A DNA stretch of 62,063 nucleotides from CAYNSB01 sp964399625 (GCA_964399625.1 CAYNSB010000016.1:1-62063); one strand, 5' to 3'; shown: positions 33,081-42,632, counted from the first letter of the stretch. The notes: generated by a model not told the origin, from the letters alone. A program made the numbers and translations.

Positions 33081-33396
33081 TCCGCCCGATCAAAGCTTGA
33101 ATCAACCACCACGACGCCCCCGAGCCTTCTCGGGGGCGTTTTCGTTTGGGTTCCAGCAATGTCAAAATCGGGTGTAGTGAGTCCGAAATTTGTCCCCGCT
33201 CGGTGCGTCCATGAGGTTCCTACCCCGTCCGTCGCAGGTCTGTCCAATCCACTCTTGCGTTGCCCAGCCCCCCACCTGTAAAGTGGACTGATCCGGGCGT
33301 TCTGCTCGGCAACACCCCGGCTCCTCCGGGGCGGTCAGGGCTCAGTACGGCCGTCGCGCCGAGCGATCGAGCGCGGGCGAACATGCGGAGCGGAAC
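33081..33396. other. intergenic region between prepilin paralogues 1 and 2
   Basis: 316 nt without a gene. It contains the terminator of paralogue 1 (33113-33141), then A/T-richer DNA around 33150-33200 and a short hairpin CCCCGG-CTCCT-CCGGGG (33315-33331) ahead of the next gene. A promoter for paralogues 2 and 3 is expected here, but no clear -35/-10 pair could be fixed. Confidence 0.55.
33113..33141 (+). terminator. rho-independent terminator after prepilin paralogue 1
   Basis: A perfect 11-bp stem, ACGCCCCCGAG / CTCGGGGGCGT, with a CCTT loop, runs straight into TTTT (33138-33141). It lies 33 nt after the stop codon. Confidence 0.88.
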
Positions 33397-34467
33397 ATGG
33401 AGCGGGGCACGCCCCATCGTGGCTTTACGTTGATCGAGTTGCTCGTGGTCATCGCGATCATCGCGCTGCTTATCAGCATCCTTCTCCCCTCGCTGGGGTC
33501 CGCTCGGCGCTCCGCGCGGCAGGTCAAGGCCGCGGTCCAGATGCGCAACCTCGGGCAGGCCACGGGCACCTACGGCGCGGACTCCAAGGACCGTCTGTGG
33601 ACGTTCACGTGGAAGCCGGGCAAGCAGTACGTGGACATGGCCAACGACCCGAACGCGAGCGGGCTGAACACGGGCTCGCTGCCGACAAACTCCACGGGCG
33701 CACTCACCGCCGCGCGCCTCCAGATGACGTACATCGTTCGGACGCGCTACGGGCAGCCGAACATGATCTCGCTGGGCAACACCAACCTCATCCCCCACTA
33801 TCGCTACTCGCACCTGGCGCTGCTCGATTACATGAACACGCGCCTGCCCGACCCGACGGTGATCGACCCCGCGGACGCCAATCGCCTCGCGTGGTGCAAC
33901 GACCCCAAGGGCTACTTCGCGGGGCTGTACTCGCCCAACTACGGCACGGGTGATCCCTCGGCGACGGACAAGTGGCGGTACGTCTTCCAGGCGTCGTACA
34001 ACGTCCCGCCCGCCCACTGGGACCGCTCGGCCGCGGGCAGCCGCGTCTATCCGCGTTCGTCGTCCTCGGTGTGGATCACCGCCAACGGGCTGGTGATGGG
34101 CGAGAAGAAGTACACCGACGTGGGCTATCCCGGGCAGAAGGTGATGCTGTACGACAACTTCGGACGCCACTTCGGCAAGCCCAACTCCGTCGAGCAGTGG
34201 TACAGCAGGCCCGAGTCGCGCCAGCCGCTGTGCTTCTACGACGGCTCGGTCTCCGTCCGCAACAGCAAGGAATCCAACATCGCCGTCGATCCGAACACAG
34301 GGGGTTCGGCGATCCAGTTCTACGAGCCCGAGCCGATCGACCCGCCGCTGCCCTACCTCGGATTCGATGGAGATACGTACTGGGTCTACACGTCCCAGGG
34401 CCTTCGCGGCGTGGACTACGGCGGCAAACGCCTGGGCGACAACGCGTTCAACCCACGCCCGTACTGA
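33397..34467 (+). CDS. prepilin-type pseudopilin, tandem paralogue 2
   Basis: 356 aa from ATG 33397 (MERGTPHRGFTLIELLVVIA) with GCGGAG upstream. It has a Gly|Phe cleavage site and Glu+5. It is similar to paralogue 1 over its whole length: MRNLGQATGTYGADSKDRLWTFTW, YFAGLYSPNYGTGD, YVFQASYNVPPAHWD, KVMLYDNFGRHFGK, RQPLCFYDGSV. The middle surface loops differ most. Only 49 nt separate it from paralogue 3, so those two form an operon. Its cellular role, structural or as a secretion-system component, is unknown. Confidence 0.9.
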   Translation: MERGTPHRGFTLIELLVVIAIIALLISILLPSLGSARRSARQVKAAVQMRNLGQATGTYGADSKDRLWTFTWKPGKQYVDMANDPNASGLNTGSLPTNSTGALTAARLQMTYIVRTRYGQPNMISLGNTNLIPHYRYSHLALLDYMNTRLPDPTVIDPADANRLAWCNDPKGYFAGLYSPNYGTGDPSATDKWRYVFQASYNVPPAHWDRSAAGSRVYPRSSSSVWITANGLVMGEKKYTDVGYPGQKVMLYDNFGRHFGKPNSVEQWYSRPESRQPLCFYDGSVSVRNSKESNIAVDPNTGGSAIQFYEPEPIDPPLPYLGFDGDTYWVYTSQGLRGVDYGGKRLGDNAFNPRPY

Positions 34468-34516
34468 GCAGACGCAGCGAACACACACGTCACCACCCTC
34501 CTAGCGGAGAACCATC

Positions 34517-35590
34517 ATGCGATCCGGCCTCAAGCGAGCGGCGTTCACACTCATCGAGTTGCTCGTTGTCATCGCGATCATCGCCCTGCTGATCAGCATC
34601 CTGCTCCCCTCGCTCAGCAGCGCCCGTCGCACCGCCCAGGCCGTCAAGGCCGGCGTGCAGTTGCGCTCGCTGGGCGAGGCGACGAACACGTACAGCGCCG
34701 ACTCCAAGGACCGTCTGTTCACGTTCTCCTGGAAGCCGCAGAAGCAGTACGTGGACCTCGCGAACGACCCGTACGCGACGGGGCTGAACACGGGCTCGCT
34801 GCCCAACAACGTGGACGGCAACCTCATCGCCGCGTCGCACCAGCTCACGTACATCGCGCGCTCGAAGCTGGGACGCAAGGACCTGGCGGTGATCCCCGGA
34901 GGATTCATCGCGCACTTCCGCTATTCGCACATGGTCCTCTCGGACTACATGAACGCGAAGTTCCCCGACACCACGCTCATCGATCCCGCGGACCGGAACC
35001 GTCTGCTCTGGGCGTCGGACCCCAACGGGTACCTCGCCGGGCTGTACACGCCGAGCCTGTTCACGGGCGATCCGATCTCCAACGGGCAGTGGCGCTCGCT
35101 CTTTGGCGCGTCGTACAACACATCGCCCTATCACTGGGACACCGCCCCCGCGGGCTCCCGCGTCTTCGCTCGCTCGTCCGGGTCGGTCTTCATCGCGGGC
35201 GGGGCCAAGTCCGCCTATGGCGGCAAGAAGCTCACCGACGTGTCGTACCCGTCCCAGAAGGTCATGATGTACGACAACTTCGGACGCCACTTCGGCAAGC
35301 CCAACGACGCGAACCAGTGGATGTCCGTGCCGCAGTCGCGCCAGCCGCTGTGCTTCTACGACGGCTCGGTTGTGACCTACACCGCGAGCCAGTGCAACAC
35401 GGGCGTCGATCCGAACACGGGCGCCGACTACGCCTCCGGATACAACCAGTACTACGACCCCAACGCCATCGAGCCGCCGGCGCCGTACCTGGGCTTCTCC
35501 GGGCCGCTCTACTGGCAGTACACCGCCAACGGGCTCCGCGGCAACGACGTGGGCGGCAAGGAACAGCGGTTCAATCCCACGCAGTACTAG
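34517..35590 (+). CDS. prepilin-type pseudopilin, tandem paralogue 3
   Basis: 357 aa from ATG 34517 with GCGGAGAA upstream. The leader is MRSGLKRAAFTLIELLVVIA: the residue before Phe is Ala rather than Gly, which should slow or change prepilin peptidase cleavage, though some Ala|Phe leaders are processed. It shares LRSLGEATNTYSADSKDRLFTFSW, DRNRLLWASDPNGYLAGLYTP, KVMMYDNFGRHFGKPNDANQW and RQPLCFYDGSVV with paralogues 1 and 2 but is the most diverged in its middle part. It ends 174 nt before the RNase HI start. Confidence 0.9.
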   Translation: MRSGLKRAAFTLIELLVVIAIIALLISILLPSLSSARRTAQAVKAGVQLRSLGEATNTYSADSKDRLFTFSWKPQKQYVDLANDPYATGLNTGSLPNNVDGNLIAASHQLTYIARSKLGRKDLAVIPGGFIAHFRYSHMVLSDYMNAKFPDTTLIDPADRNRLLWASDPNGYLAGLYTPSLFTGDPISNGQWRSLFGASYNTSPYHWDTAPAGSRVFARSSGSVFIAGGAKSAYGGKKLTDVSYPSQKVMMYDNFGRHFGKPNDANQWMSVPQSRQPLCFYDGSVVTYTASQCNTGVDPNTGADYASGYNQYYDPNAIEPPAPYLGFSGPLYWQYTANGLRGNDVGGKEQRFNPTQY

Positions 35591-35764
35591 GTCGATCGTC
35601 GGCGGCCCGCCCGGGCAGGATGGTCGCACGCCGGAGGTGAATCGGTCCTTGTGGAAGGATCGTGGACATCTCCGCGCGGACGCTACGCTTCAGCGCCGCG
35701 CGTCGATGTGGCCGATATGGGCACGCCGCGCCTCCGCCCGGACGCGCCGACCCACGGAACCCGC

Positions 35765-36220
35765 ATGCCCGAATCGCTCCCGAAGGTGCTCCTTTTCACG
35801 GACGGCGCGTGCTCGGGCAACCCCGGCCCCGGCGGGTGGGCGTTTATCCTCCAGCACCCCGCGACGGGCAAGGAGCTCGAGCGCTCGGGCGGCGAACCCG
35901 AAACGACCAACAACCGGATGGAGCTGATCGCGGTGATCGAGGGGCTGGGCGCCCTCAGGACGCCCACGCACGTGGACCTCTACTCCGATTCGCAGTACGT
36001 GCTCAAGGGGCTCAAGGAGTGGATCGTCGCGTGGAAGTCCCGCGGGTGGCGCACCGCCGACAAAAAGCCCGTCAAGAACCAGGACCTGTGGGAGCGCCTG
36101 GACAAGCTCAAAGAGACGCACGAGATCCGGTTCCACTGGGTCCGCGGGCACGACGGACACCCCGAGAACGAGCGGTGCGACGCCCTGGCGGTGGAGGCGG
36201 CTCGCCGGGCCGCGGGATGA
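35765..36220 (+). CDS. rnhA: ribonuclease HI
   Basis: 151 aa from ATG 35765 (MPESLPKVLLFTDGACSGNPG); this start gives the normal RNase HI length, whereas the ORF extends 38 codons further upstream. All four catalytic acids are seen: Asp in FTDGACSGNPGPGGW, Glu in NNRMELIAVIEGL, Asp in LYSDSQYVLKGLKEW and Asp in ENERCDALAVEAA, plus HWVRGHDGHPEN with the catalytic-loop His. It degrades RNA in RNA-DNA hybrids. The handle region GWRTADKKPVKNQDLWERL is present. No strong Shine-Dalgarno is visible. Confidence 0.95.
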   Translation: MPESLPKVLLFTDGACSGNPGPGGWAFILQHPATGKELERSGGEPETTNNRMELIAVIEGLGALRTPTHVDLYSDSQYVLKGLKEWIVAWKSRGWRTADKKPVKNQDLWERLDKLKETHEIRFHWVRGHDGHPENERCDALAVEAARRAAG

Positions 36221-36377
36221 CCGTTCCCCTTGGGGGCGTGGCGGAGGGATTCCGTTTATTCCGCCTGGGAAGGATGACGCCCCCCGGGTGACCCCGGCGG
36301 GCGGGCGAGGATGGGGGATATCTGGCCGATAGGTTGCCCACGCCGAGCGTTGCCGCGCCGGCGAGGGAGACCCCCGC

Positions 36378-37433
36378 GTGAGCCTCCAGCAGATCCTCAA
36401 GACCGCGTACGACGCCGACGCCTCCGACGTGCACCTCGTGGCGGGCATGCCCCCGACGGTGCGCATCCACCAGGTGATGACGCCGATGGACTATCCGGTG
36501 CTCTCGCCGCAGATGGTCCGTCAGTTTTTCGAGTCCATGTCCCCCAAGGAGACGCAGGAGATCTTCGAGCGTCAGAAGGACGCGGACTTCTCGTTCCAGG
36601 TGGACGGGCTCGCCCGCTACCGCGTGAACGCGCACATGCAGCGCGGCGCGGTGGGCCTGGCGATGCGCATGATCAAGAGCAAGGTCCCGCCGCTGGCGGT
36701 GCTGAACCTGCCCGAGGTCATCGCGCGCCTGACGTACCTCCCGCGCGGGCTGGTGCTGGTCACGGGCGACACGGGCTCGGGCAAGTCGACGACGCTGGCC
36801 GCGATGATCCAGGCGATGAACGAGCGGTACCGCAAGCACATCATCACGCTCGAGGACCCCGTCGAGTACACGTTCAAGAGCGACAAGTGCCTCATCGAGC
36901 AGCGCGAGCTCGGGCAGGACATGCCCAGCTTCGCCTCGGGCCTCAAGCACGCCCTGCGTCAGGACCCGGACATCATCCTGGTGGGCGAGATGCGCGACCT
37001 TGAAACGACGGCCCTGGCGATCAGCGCCGCCGAGACGGGCCACCTCGTCCTCTCGACGCTGCACACGGTCAACGCGTCGCAGACCGTCGAGCGCATCATC
37101 GACATGTACCCCGCGGGCCAGCAGAACCAGATCCGCTCGATGCTCGCCAACACGCTCCAGGCCGTGGTGAGCCAGACGCTCTTCAGCCGGACCGACAAGC
37201 CCGGCATGGTGCCCGCGGTCGAGACGCTGCTGTGCACGCCCGCGGTGCGCAACCTGATCCGCGAGAGCCGCACGTTCGAGATCCCCAACGTCATCGAGAC
37301 GAACCGGGCCATCGGCATGTGCTCGCTGGACGCGTCGATCGCGGAGCTGTACTTCAACGGCATGATCTCGAAGGAGGACGCGATCGCCCAGGCCGCGTTC
37401 CCCGACAAGCTCGAGCGCCAGCTGGTGGCGTGA
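36378..37433 (+). CDS. pilT: type IV pilus retraction ATPase PilT
   Basis: 351 aa from GTG 36378, with GAGGGAGA upstream. N-terminal PAS-like domain: MSLQQILKTAYDADASDVHLVAG. Walker A at ~132 (VTGDTGSGKSTTLAAMI), Asp box (ITLEDPVEYTF), Walker B (DIILVGEMRDLETTALAI) and His box (LVLSTLHTVNASQTVERIIDMYP). The C-terminal AIRNLIRE-type segment of PilT is seen as AVRNLIRESRTFEIPNVIE. It hydrolyses ATP in a hexamer to disassemble pili. The extension ATPase PilB is not in this window. The gene begins a same-strand run of five pilus genes ending at 43255. Confidence 0.95.
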   Translation: MSLQQILKTAYDADASDVHLVAGMPPTVRIHQVMTPMDYPVLSPQMVRQFFESMSPKETQEIFERQKDADFSFQVDGLARYRVNAHMQRGAVGLAMRMIKSKVPPLAVLNLPEVIARLTYLPRGLVLVTGDTGSGKSTTLAAMIQAMNERYRKHIITLEDPVEYTFKSDKCLIEQRELGQDMPSFASGLKHALRQDPDIILVGEMRDLETTALAISAAETGHLVLSTLHTVNASQTVERIIDMYPAGQQNQIRSMLANTLQAVVSQTLFSRTDKPGMVPAVETLLCTPAVRNLIRESRTFEIPNVIETNRAIGMCSLDASIAELYFNGMISKEDAIAQAAFPDKLERQLVA

Positions 37434-37577
37434 CGGAACGGACGGACGCACGAAGGCACGGCGGGATCGAGACCGCGGGCCGCATCGATGGAGATCAAGG
37501 GCATGGAGTGACCGGACCCGCGCGAACCACGAGCCCTTCGTGACTTCGTGCCCCCGTGCCTCCCCGCCCCTCGCACC

Positions 37578-38804
37578 ATGCCCAGCTACAAGTACCAAGT
37601 GCGGACGAGCAGCAACCAGACCCAGGTGGGCGTGGTGTCGGCGGACAGCATCGCCACCGCCGCGACCCTCCTGCGGAACCAGGGCATGCACGTGCTCTCG
37701 ATCGCGCCCGTGATCGGCGGGATCGATCGCGGCGCGCTGATCGCCAAGCTCCGCGACATGAACGCGGGCAAGCCCAAGCAGAAGCACGTGCTGGACTTCA
37801 CGCAGCAGCTCTCGGTCATGATCAAGGCCGGCATCAACCTCCGCGCGGCGCTGGAGGGCATCGCCGAGCAGACCACCCACCCCGTCTTCCAGAAGATTAT
37901 CATCCAGCTCAAGACGGACGTGGAGTCGGGCAAGCAGTTCTCCGAGGCGATCGCACGCCACCCCAAGCTCTTCGGGCAGCTCTACGTCAACATGGTCCGC
38001 GCCTCGGAAATGTCGGGCTCGTTCGCGAAAATGCTCGACCGCATCTCGGGCTACATCGCCCAGCAGATCGAGACCCGCAAGATGGTCATCGGCGCCTCGA
38101 TCTACCCCGCGGTGATCGGCACGATGGCGATCAGCGTCACCGTCTTCCTGCTCGTGTTCGTGCTCCCCAAGTTCTACAAGGTCTTCGAGGGCAAGGAGGA
38201 CGTGCTCCCCTGGGCCACGAAGTTCCTCATGGGCCTGAGCCGGTTCATGGTCGCCCAGTGGCCCTTCATCATCGGCGCCATCGTCGCGGTGGGCGCGGCG
38301 TTCTTCGCCTTCACGCGCACCGAGATCGGCGGCTTCTTCGTGGACCGCACCAAGCTCACCGTCCCCGTCGTCAAGACGATGTTCCGCTCCCTCTACATCT
38401 CCCGCTCGCTCCAGACCATGGGGCAGCTCATCAACGCCGGCGTGCCCATGCTCGACACCCTCGCCATCACCGGCGACATCTCGGGCAACCGCCTCTATCG
38501 CGGCATGTGGCGCAGCGTGTACGGCTCGGTCAAGCAGGGCAAGAAGATCACCGCCCCGCTGCTCAAGACGACGCTGCTCCCGCGGGCCGTCTCGCAGATG
38601 ATCTCCGCGGGCGAGGAGTCGGGCAAGCTCGGCGAGGTGCTCGACGAGATCTCGGTCTATTACGCCAAGCAGCTCAAGGACCACATCAAGGCCGTCACCT
38701 CGATGATCGAGCCGATAATGATCATCTTCATGGGCGGCGTGGTCGGCTTCATCGCTATGGCCATCATCCTCCCGATCTTCAAGATGTCCCAGGTCGTGAA
38801 GTGA
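37578..38804 (+). CDS. pilC: type IV pilus/type II secretion inner-membrane platform protein (PilC/GspF)
   Basis: Start at ATG 37578 (MPSYKYQVRTSSNQTQVG); 408 aa, the family length. Two T2SSF domains are seen: FTQQLSVMIKAGINLRAALEGIAEQ ... KLFGQLYVNMVRASEMSGSFAKML, and LYISRSLQTMGQLINAGVPMLDTLAI ... LLPRAVSQMISAGEESGKLGEVLDEIS. TM segments are at ~185-208, ~235-255 and ~375-398. It forms the membrane platform on which the ATPases act. It is 144 nt after pilT, and the gap has no gene. Confidence 0.93.
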   Translation: MPSYKYQVRTSSNQTQVGVVSADSIATAATLLRNQGMHVLSIAPVIGGIDRGALIAKLRDMNAGKPKQKHVLDFTQQLSVMIKAGINLRAALEGIAEQTTHPVFQKIIIQLKTDVESGKQFSEAIARHPKLFGQLYVNMVRASEMSGSFAKMLDRISGYIAQQIETRKMVIGASIYPAVIGTMAISVTVFLLVFVLPKFYKVFEGKEDVLPWATKFLMGLSRFMVAQWPFIIGAIVAVGAAFFAFTRTEIGGFFVDRTKLTVPVVKTMFRSLYISRSLQTMGQLINAGVPMLDTLAITGDISGNRLYRGMWRSVYGSVKQGKKITAPLLKTTLLPRAVSQMISAGEESGKLGEVLDEISVYYAKQLKDHIKAVTSMIEPIMIIFMGGVVGFIAMAIILPIFKMSQVVK

Positions 38805-38892
38805 CCCGGCCCCATATCCGATGCTTGCGGGGGAGGCGAACCGCCGCGGGTGCGGCGCGCACCTTCCGCCCCCGACGGGCGATGGAGGGACC

Positions 38893-39591
38893 ATGACCCG
38901 GACCGGCCTCAACCCACGCTCGAACGCACACCGACGCGGCTTCACGCTCCTCGAGACCGCCCTCTCGATGGTCATCATCCTCGTGGGCGTGGTCGCGATG
39001 GTCGAGGCCCACACCGGGTTCGTCAAGGTCAACCGCTGGTCGAGCCACGAGGCCACCGCCACCTACCTCGCCAACGAGGTCCGCGAACGCATGCGGGCCC
39101 TCCCGCGCCATGACCCCGTGACCGGGCTCTTCACCGCGTCGGGCCCCAGCGGGCCCACCGTCGTGGGCTGGGGACGCGAGGCCGGCGAGACCACCGTCGA
39201 CGATTTCAATGACTGCGACGACTACGACGGCGTGCGCTTCGGCGACGTGCCCGGCACGGGCGTGAACACCGTTTTCCAGGGCCCGATCGACGCGTTCGGG
39301 CGCGTGATCCCGCAGATCGACGACAAGGGCAACGTGGTCGTCGACAACGCGGGCAACGCCAAGCCACTGCAGAACTGGGCCCAGACCGTCAAGGTCGAGA
39401 AGGTGAGCCCGTACGACTTCAGCAAGACCCGCGCGCTGGGCGACACCGACGCCGCCAACGGCACGTTCCTGGGGCGCTCCGTCGATCAGTTCCCGCTGCG
39501 GGTGACGGTGACGGTGTGGTACCTGGACCCCCTGGACACCGCGGCCAAGCCCGCGGCGCAGGTGTCGTGGATCGTTCCGGCGAGCCAGTGA
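38893..39591 (+). CDS. PilV-like minor prepilin
   Basis: 232 aa from ATG 38893, preceded by GGAGGG. The leader NAHRRGFTLLETALSMVIILVG has the Gly|Phe cleavage site and Glu+5. HEATATYLANEVRERMRALPRHDP is typical of PilV/FimT-type minor pilins, where a conserved segment follows the helix. The rest is acidic (DDFNDCDDYDGVRFGDVPGTG) and may include a metal-binding loop. It probably primes pilus assembly. It lies 88 nt after pilC and 41 nt before the large PilX-like gene. Confidence 0.83.
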   Translation: MTRTGLNPRSNAHRRGFTLLETALSMVIILVGVVAMVEAHTGFVKVNRWSSHEATATYLANEVRERMRALPRHDPVTGLFTASGPSGPTVVGWGREAGETTVDDFNDCDDYDGVRFGDVPGTGVNTVFQGPIDAFGRVIPQIDDKGNVVVDNAGNAKPLQNWAQTVKVEKVSPYDFSKTRALGDTDAANGTFLGRSVDQFPLRVTVTVWYLDPLDTAAKPAAQVSWIVPASQ

Positions 39592-39632
39592 GTGCGGGAT
39601 GGGGAGCGCGTGCGAGGCGAGGAGTTGAAGGG

Positions 39633-42632
39633 ATGGACCGCAACATGAATCCGCTCAATCGTGCCGCTCGCGTCCGCCGCTGGGTGGGCTCGCGCCGAGG
39701 CGTGGTCTCGGTCGTTTCCATGATGTTCATGATCCTGTTCGGGTCGCTCGCCGCGGCGATGGCGATCATGAGCAAGGGCAACATCGTGACCGCCGCGACG
39801 CACCTGCACGTCGTGCGTGCGCAGGGCGCCGCCGAGACGGGCCTTCGCGCCGCCGAGGACCGCCTCCGCGAGGCCTCGGGACGCTTCGCCGTCGCCAAGA
39901 GCGTCATCGACTCGGGCTTCGGCGCGTGGCTCTGGGCCTCGGCGCAGGCGGGCACCAGCGGGACCTACGGCACGGTCAACATCTCCGCCCCCAAGTCGTA
40001 CAACACGACCGCGGGCAGCCCCACGGGAATCATCGGCGCTCTGGCCGACATCCACGCCCAGGACAAGAACATCGTCGTCGCGACGTCCACGGCCAACGTC
40101 AACCAGCCCACGATCGCCAACGCGCCCACGGGCACGGACACGTCCGTCTACAAGAGCACGAACTGGCTCTTCACGCCCGCGGTCGCCCTCACGCCCCAGC
40201 CCACCGCCAAGTCGGGCCAGCCCAAGCCGTCGCCCACGGGCACCGCGTTCCAGATCACGTACATGCCCCTGGCCGACGGAATGGGCGTGCGCATCGCCGT
40301 CGAGGGCTTCGACTTCGACTACACGCCCCGCGGCGAGCCCGTCAAGCGCCGCCTCGTGCAGGACTACACCTTCGCCAAGCGCGTGAACTCCGCGATCCTC
40401 TCGCCCAACAAGATCATGATCGGAAAGAACGTCCTCGTCGAGGGCGACCTGGGCGCCACCTACACCGACGTCACCAAGCAGTACGGCGATCCCATGATCG
40501 TCAAAAGCGACTTCTACGGCATGGACGCGGGGCTGGACACCGAGCTCAAGAAGCTCTTCAACGCGCTCGCCACCTACGACGTGGACAAGGACAACCGCCT
40601 GCGCGTCTCCCATCCGACGGAGGGCCCGGGCATCCCGGACTTCTCCAACCTGCCGGGCTTCACGCACACCGAGCCCGACGGCAGCGTCGTCAAGGGCCCG
40701 GACATCACGGGCGATGGCTACGTCGACGAGTTCGACGTCTTCATCATGTACTACGACGGACGCAACGGCGGCAAGAAGGACGGCAAGGTCGCCCTCTCCA
40801 CGGGGCTCTCCGCGGGCACGCCCAACGCCAGCCTCACGCCCGAGTTCGTGACCTCCGGCGGCGTCGCGATCGACGACCAGCTCGCGCTGCTCATCGACTC
40901 CTCGAACCCGGACCGCAACAAGAACGGCGAGTGGCGCTTCCTGGACAACAACGCCAACGGGCGATTCGACGCCGGCACCGACGAGCTCTTGGACCAGGAG
41001 GTCGTCAACGCGTCGACCGTCGTGCCCGAGCTCAAGAACTACGTCCGCACGAACTCCAAGGGGCAGTCCGTGCTGTTCCGCGACCAGGTGCTGGGCTTCC
41101 GCGACGGCGTGATCGACAAGCGCGACAACTACGCCAAGGTGCGTGGCAAGATGGTCTTCCGTGTTCCCTCGGGCACGTGGCAGACCGCCCAGCCCGACTA
41201 CATGAAGCGACTGCAGGGCCCGATCAAGCCGCCCGTGGGCGCCGCTCCCACCAACTTCAACGTTGGCACGGGCGACCTGCCCGACGTCAACAGCGCGAAC
41301 TTCTCGACCGATCGCACCGCGCTGCAGACCATCGCCGACGGCGACTCCTTCGACACCCAGGTCGCCAAGAACCTGGGCGTGGCCGTGTCGCAGCTGGGCA
41401 CCTGGACCGTCGCGAACAACTCGACGGACCCCAAGGCCGCCAAGCTCACGCCGCTCTATCCCGACACCAACGGCGACGGACTCCCGGAGAACGCGGGCGT
41501 CGCGTACTTCGAGAAGATGCCCTTCAACAACCCCAGCTACACCGACTGGTACTACCGCCCCGTCTACGAGAACATGACCTTCAAGAACGTCCAGATCCCC
41601 AGGGGCAACAACGGGCTCTTCAAGAACTGCACGTTCATCGGCGTCACCTGGGTCCGCACCAACACGACCAACACCCACACCAACTGGACGCTCTACGGGA
41701 AGATGAAGCTTGGCGCCACCGGGCGCCCCGTCATGGACCCCGCGCGCGCCCAGTACACGGGCACCTCGTTCCCCACCATGCTCGCGTCCACCGACCGCCC
41801 GGTCTGGATGGCCGCCACGCCCCTGGACAAGGCGGACATCGCCAACGACCAGGTCCCGATCACCATCGGGTACAGCAGCCTGCCCGACCCGCTGATCATC
41901 TCGGGCAAGCGCTGCATCGACACCAAGAGCCAGTCCAACAACATCCGCTTCCACGACTGCCTCGTCGTGGGCTCCATCGTCAGCGACTCGCCCACGAACT
42001 ACACGAACACCCGCAACAAGCTGCAGTTCACCGGCGCCACGCGGTTCACCACGGTGAACCCCAACGCCCCGAGCAACCCCTCGCTCAACCCCGATCCGGA
42101 CGACATGCCCGAGATCATGCGCTCCTCGATGATGCTCCCGCAGTACTCGGTGGACATCGGGCAGTTCAACAGCCCGCCCACCCAGGACGTGCAGCTCCGC
42201 GGCGCCATCATCGCCGGCGTCCTGGACGTCCGCGGCAACGCCGACATCCAGGGGTCGCTCATCCTCACCTTCAAGCCCGAGCTGGGGCAGGCCCCGCTCG
42301 TCGACGCGCTGGGCAACCCCGTGGGCAACCCCGCCAACTTCAACGCGAGCATCGGGTACTTCGGCGGGTCCGACGGCGACTCCGAGTCCCTCGACCCGCA
42401 GACGCTCCCCATCGTCAACGGCCAGCGCATCGTGGGCTGGGACACCGACGGCGACGGCCTGCCCGACGTCGCCCCCGATCAGCCCCAGCCGCCCGGCTCC
42501 GTGCCCGTTCCCTTCTGGGGCTACGGCGGCGTCACGCTCCGCTTCGATCCCACGATGTCCATGCCCGACGGTCTGATCCTGCCCCTGCAGGTGGACACGC
42601 AGCACGGGACGTACAAGGAGACCTCCAAGTGA
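39633..42632 (+). CDS. large PilX-like minor pilin with calcium-loop motifs (999 aa)
   Basis: Start at ATG 39633 with GAAGGG just upstream (ATG 39645 is possible). The N-terminus RRGVVSVVSMMFMILFGSLAAAMA resembles PilX/GspK leaders without the Glu+5 class. HVVRAQGAAETGLRAAEDRLREA is the PilX helix. The remaining ~900 residues form a big extracellular part, unusual for PilX (~200 aa). It has several Asp-rich loops: DITGDGYVDEFD (40701-40736), DNNANGRFDAGTDE (from 40944), DTNGDGLPEN (from 41463) and DTDGDGLPD (from 42441). Late in the protein, IRGAIIAGVLDVRGNADIQGS-like repeats suggest a beta-helix/polymer-forming section. Its stop overlaps the next gene's start. It is a probable pilus-tip adhesin or calcium-responsive minor pilin. 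Confidence 0.8.
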   Translation: MDRNMNPLNRAARVRRWVGSRRGVVSVVSMMFMILFGSLAAAMAIMSKGNIVTAATHLHVVRAQGAAETGLRAAEDRLREASGRFAVAKSVIDSGFGAWLWASAQAGTSGTYGTVNISAPKSYNTTAGSPTGIIGALADIHAQDKNIVVATSTANVNQPTIANAPTGTDTSVYKSTNWLFTPAVALTPQPTAKSGQPKPSPTGTAFQITYMPLADGMGVRIAVEGFDFDYTPRGEPVKRRLVQDYTFAKRVNSAILSPNKIMIGKNVLVEGDLGATYTDVTKQYGDPMIVKSDFYGMDAGLDTELKKLFNALATYDVDKDNRLRVSHPTEGPGIPDFSNLPGFTHTEPDGSVVKGPDITGDGYVDEFDVFIMYYDGRNGGKKDGKVALSTGLSAGTPNASLTPEFVTSGGVAIDDQLALLIDSSNPDRNKNGEWRFLDNNANGRFDAGTDELLDQEVVNASTVVPELKNYVRTNSKGQSVLFRDQVLGFRDGVIDKRDNYAKVRGKMVFRVPSGTWQTAQPDYMKRLQGPIKPPVGAAPTNFNVGTGDLPDVNSANFSTDRTALQTIADGDSFDTQVAKNLGVAVSQLGTWTVANNSTDPKAAKLTPLYPDTNGDGLPENAGVAYFEKMPFNNPSYTDWYYRPVYENMTFKNVQIPRGNNGLFKNCTFIGVTWVRTNTTNTHTNWTLYGKMKLGATGRPVMDPARAQYTGTSFPTMLASTDRPVWMAATPLDKADIANDQVPITIGYSSLPDPLIISGKRCIDTKSQSNNIRFHDCLVVGSIVSDSPTNYTNTRNKLQFTGATRFTTVNPNAPSNPSLNPDPDDMPEIMRSSMMLPQYSVDIGQFNSPPTQDVQLRGAIIAGVLDVRGNADIQGSLILTFKPELGQAPLVDALGNPVGNPANFNASIGYFGGSDGDSESLDPQTLPIVNGQRIVGWDTDGDGLPDVAPDQPQPPGSVPVPFWGYGGVTLRFDPTMSMPDGLILPLQVDTQHGTYKETSK

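Noticed and set aside
36108..39062. 984-aa minus-strand ORF
   Set aside because: Antisense to pilT, pilC and pilV-like genes, which carry unmistakable motifs.
39486..42605. 1039-aa minus-strand ORF opposite the PilX-like gene
   Set aside because: Composition is Gly/Val/Asp/Arg-rich with no motif; it mirrors the third-position GC of the sense gene.
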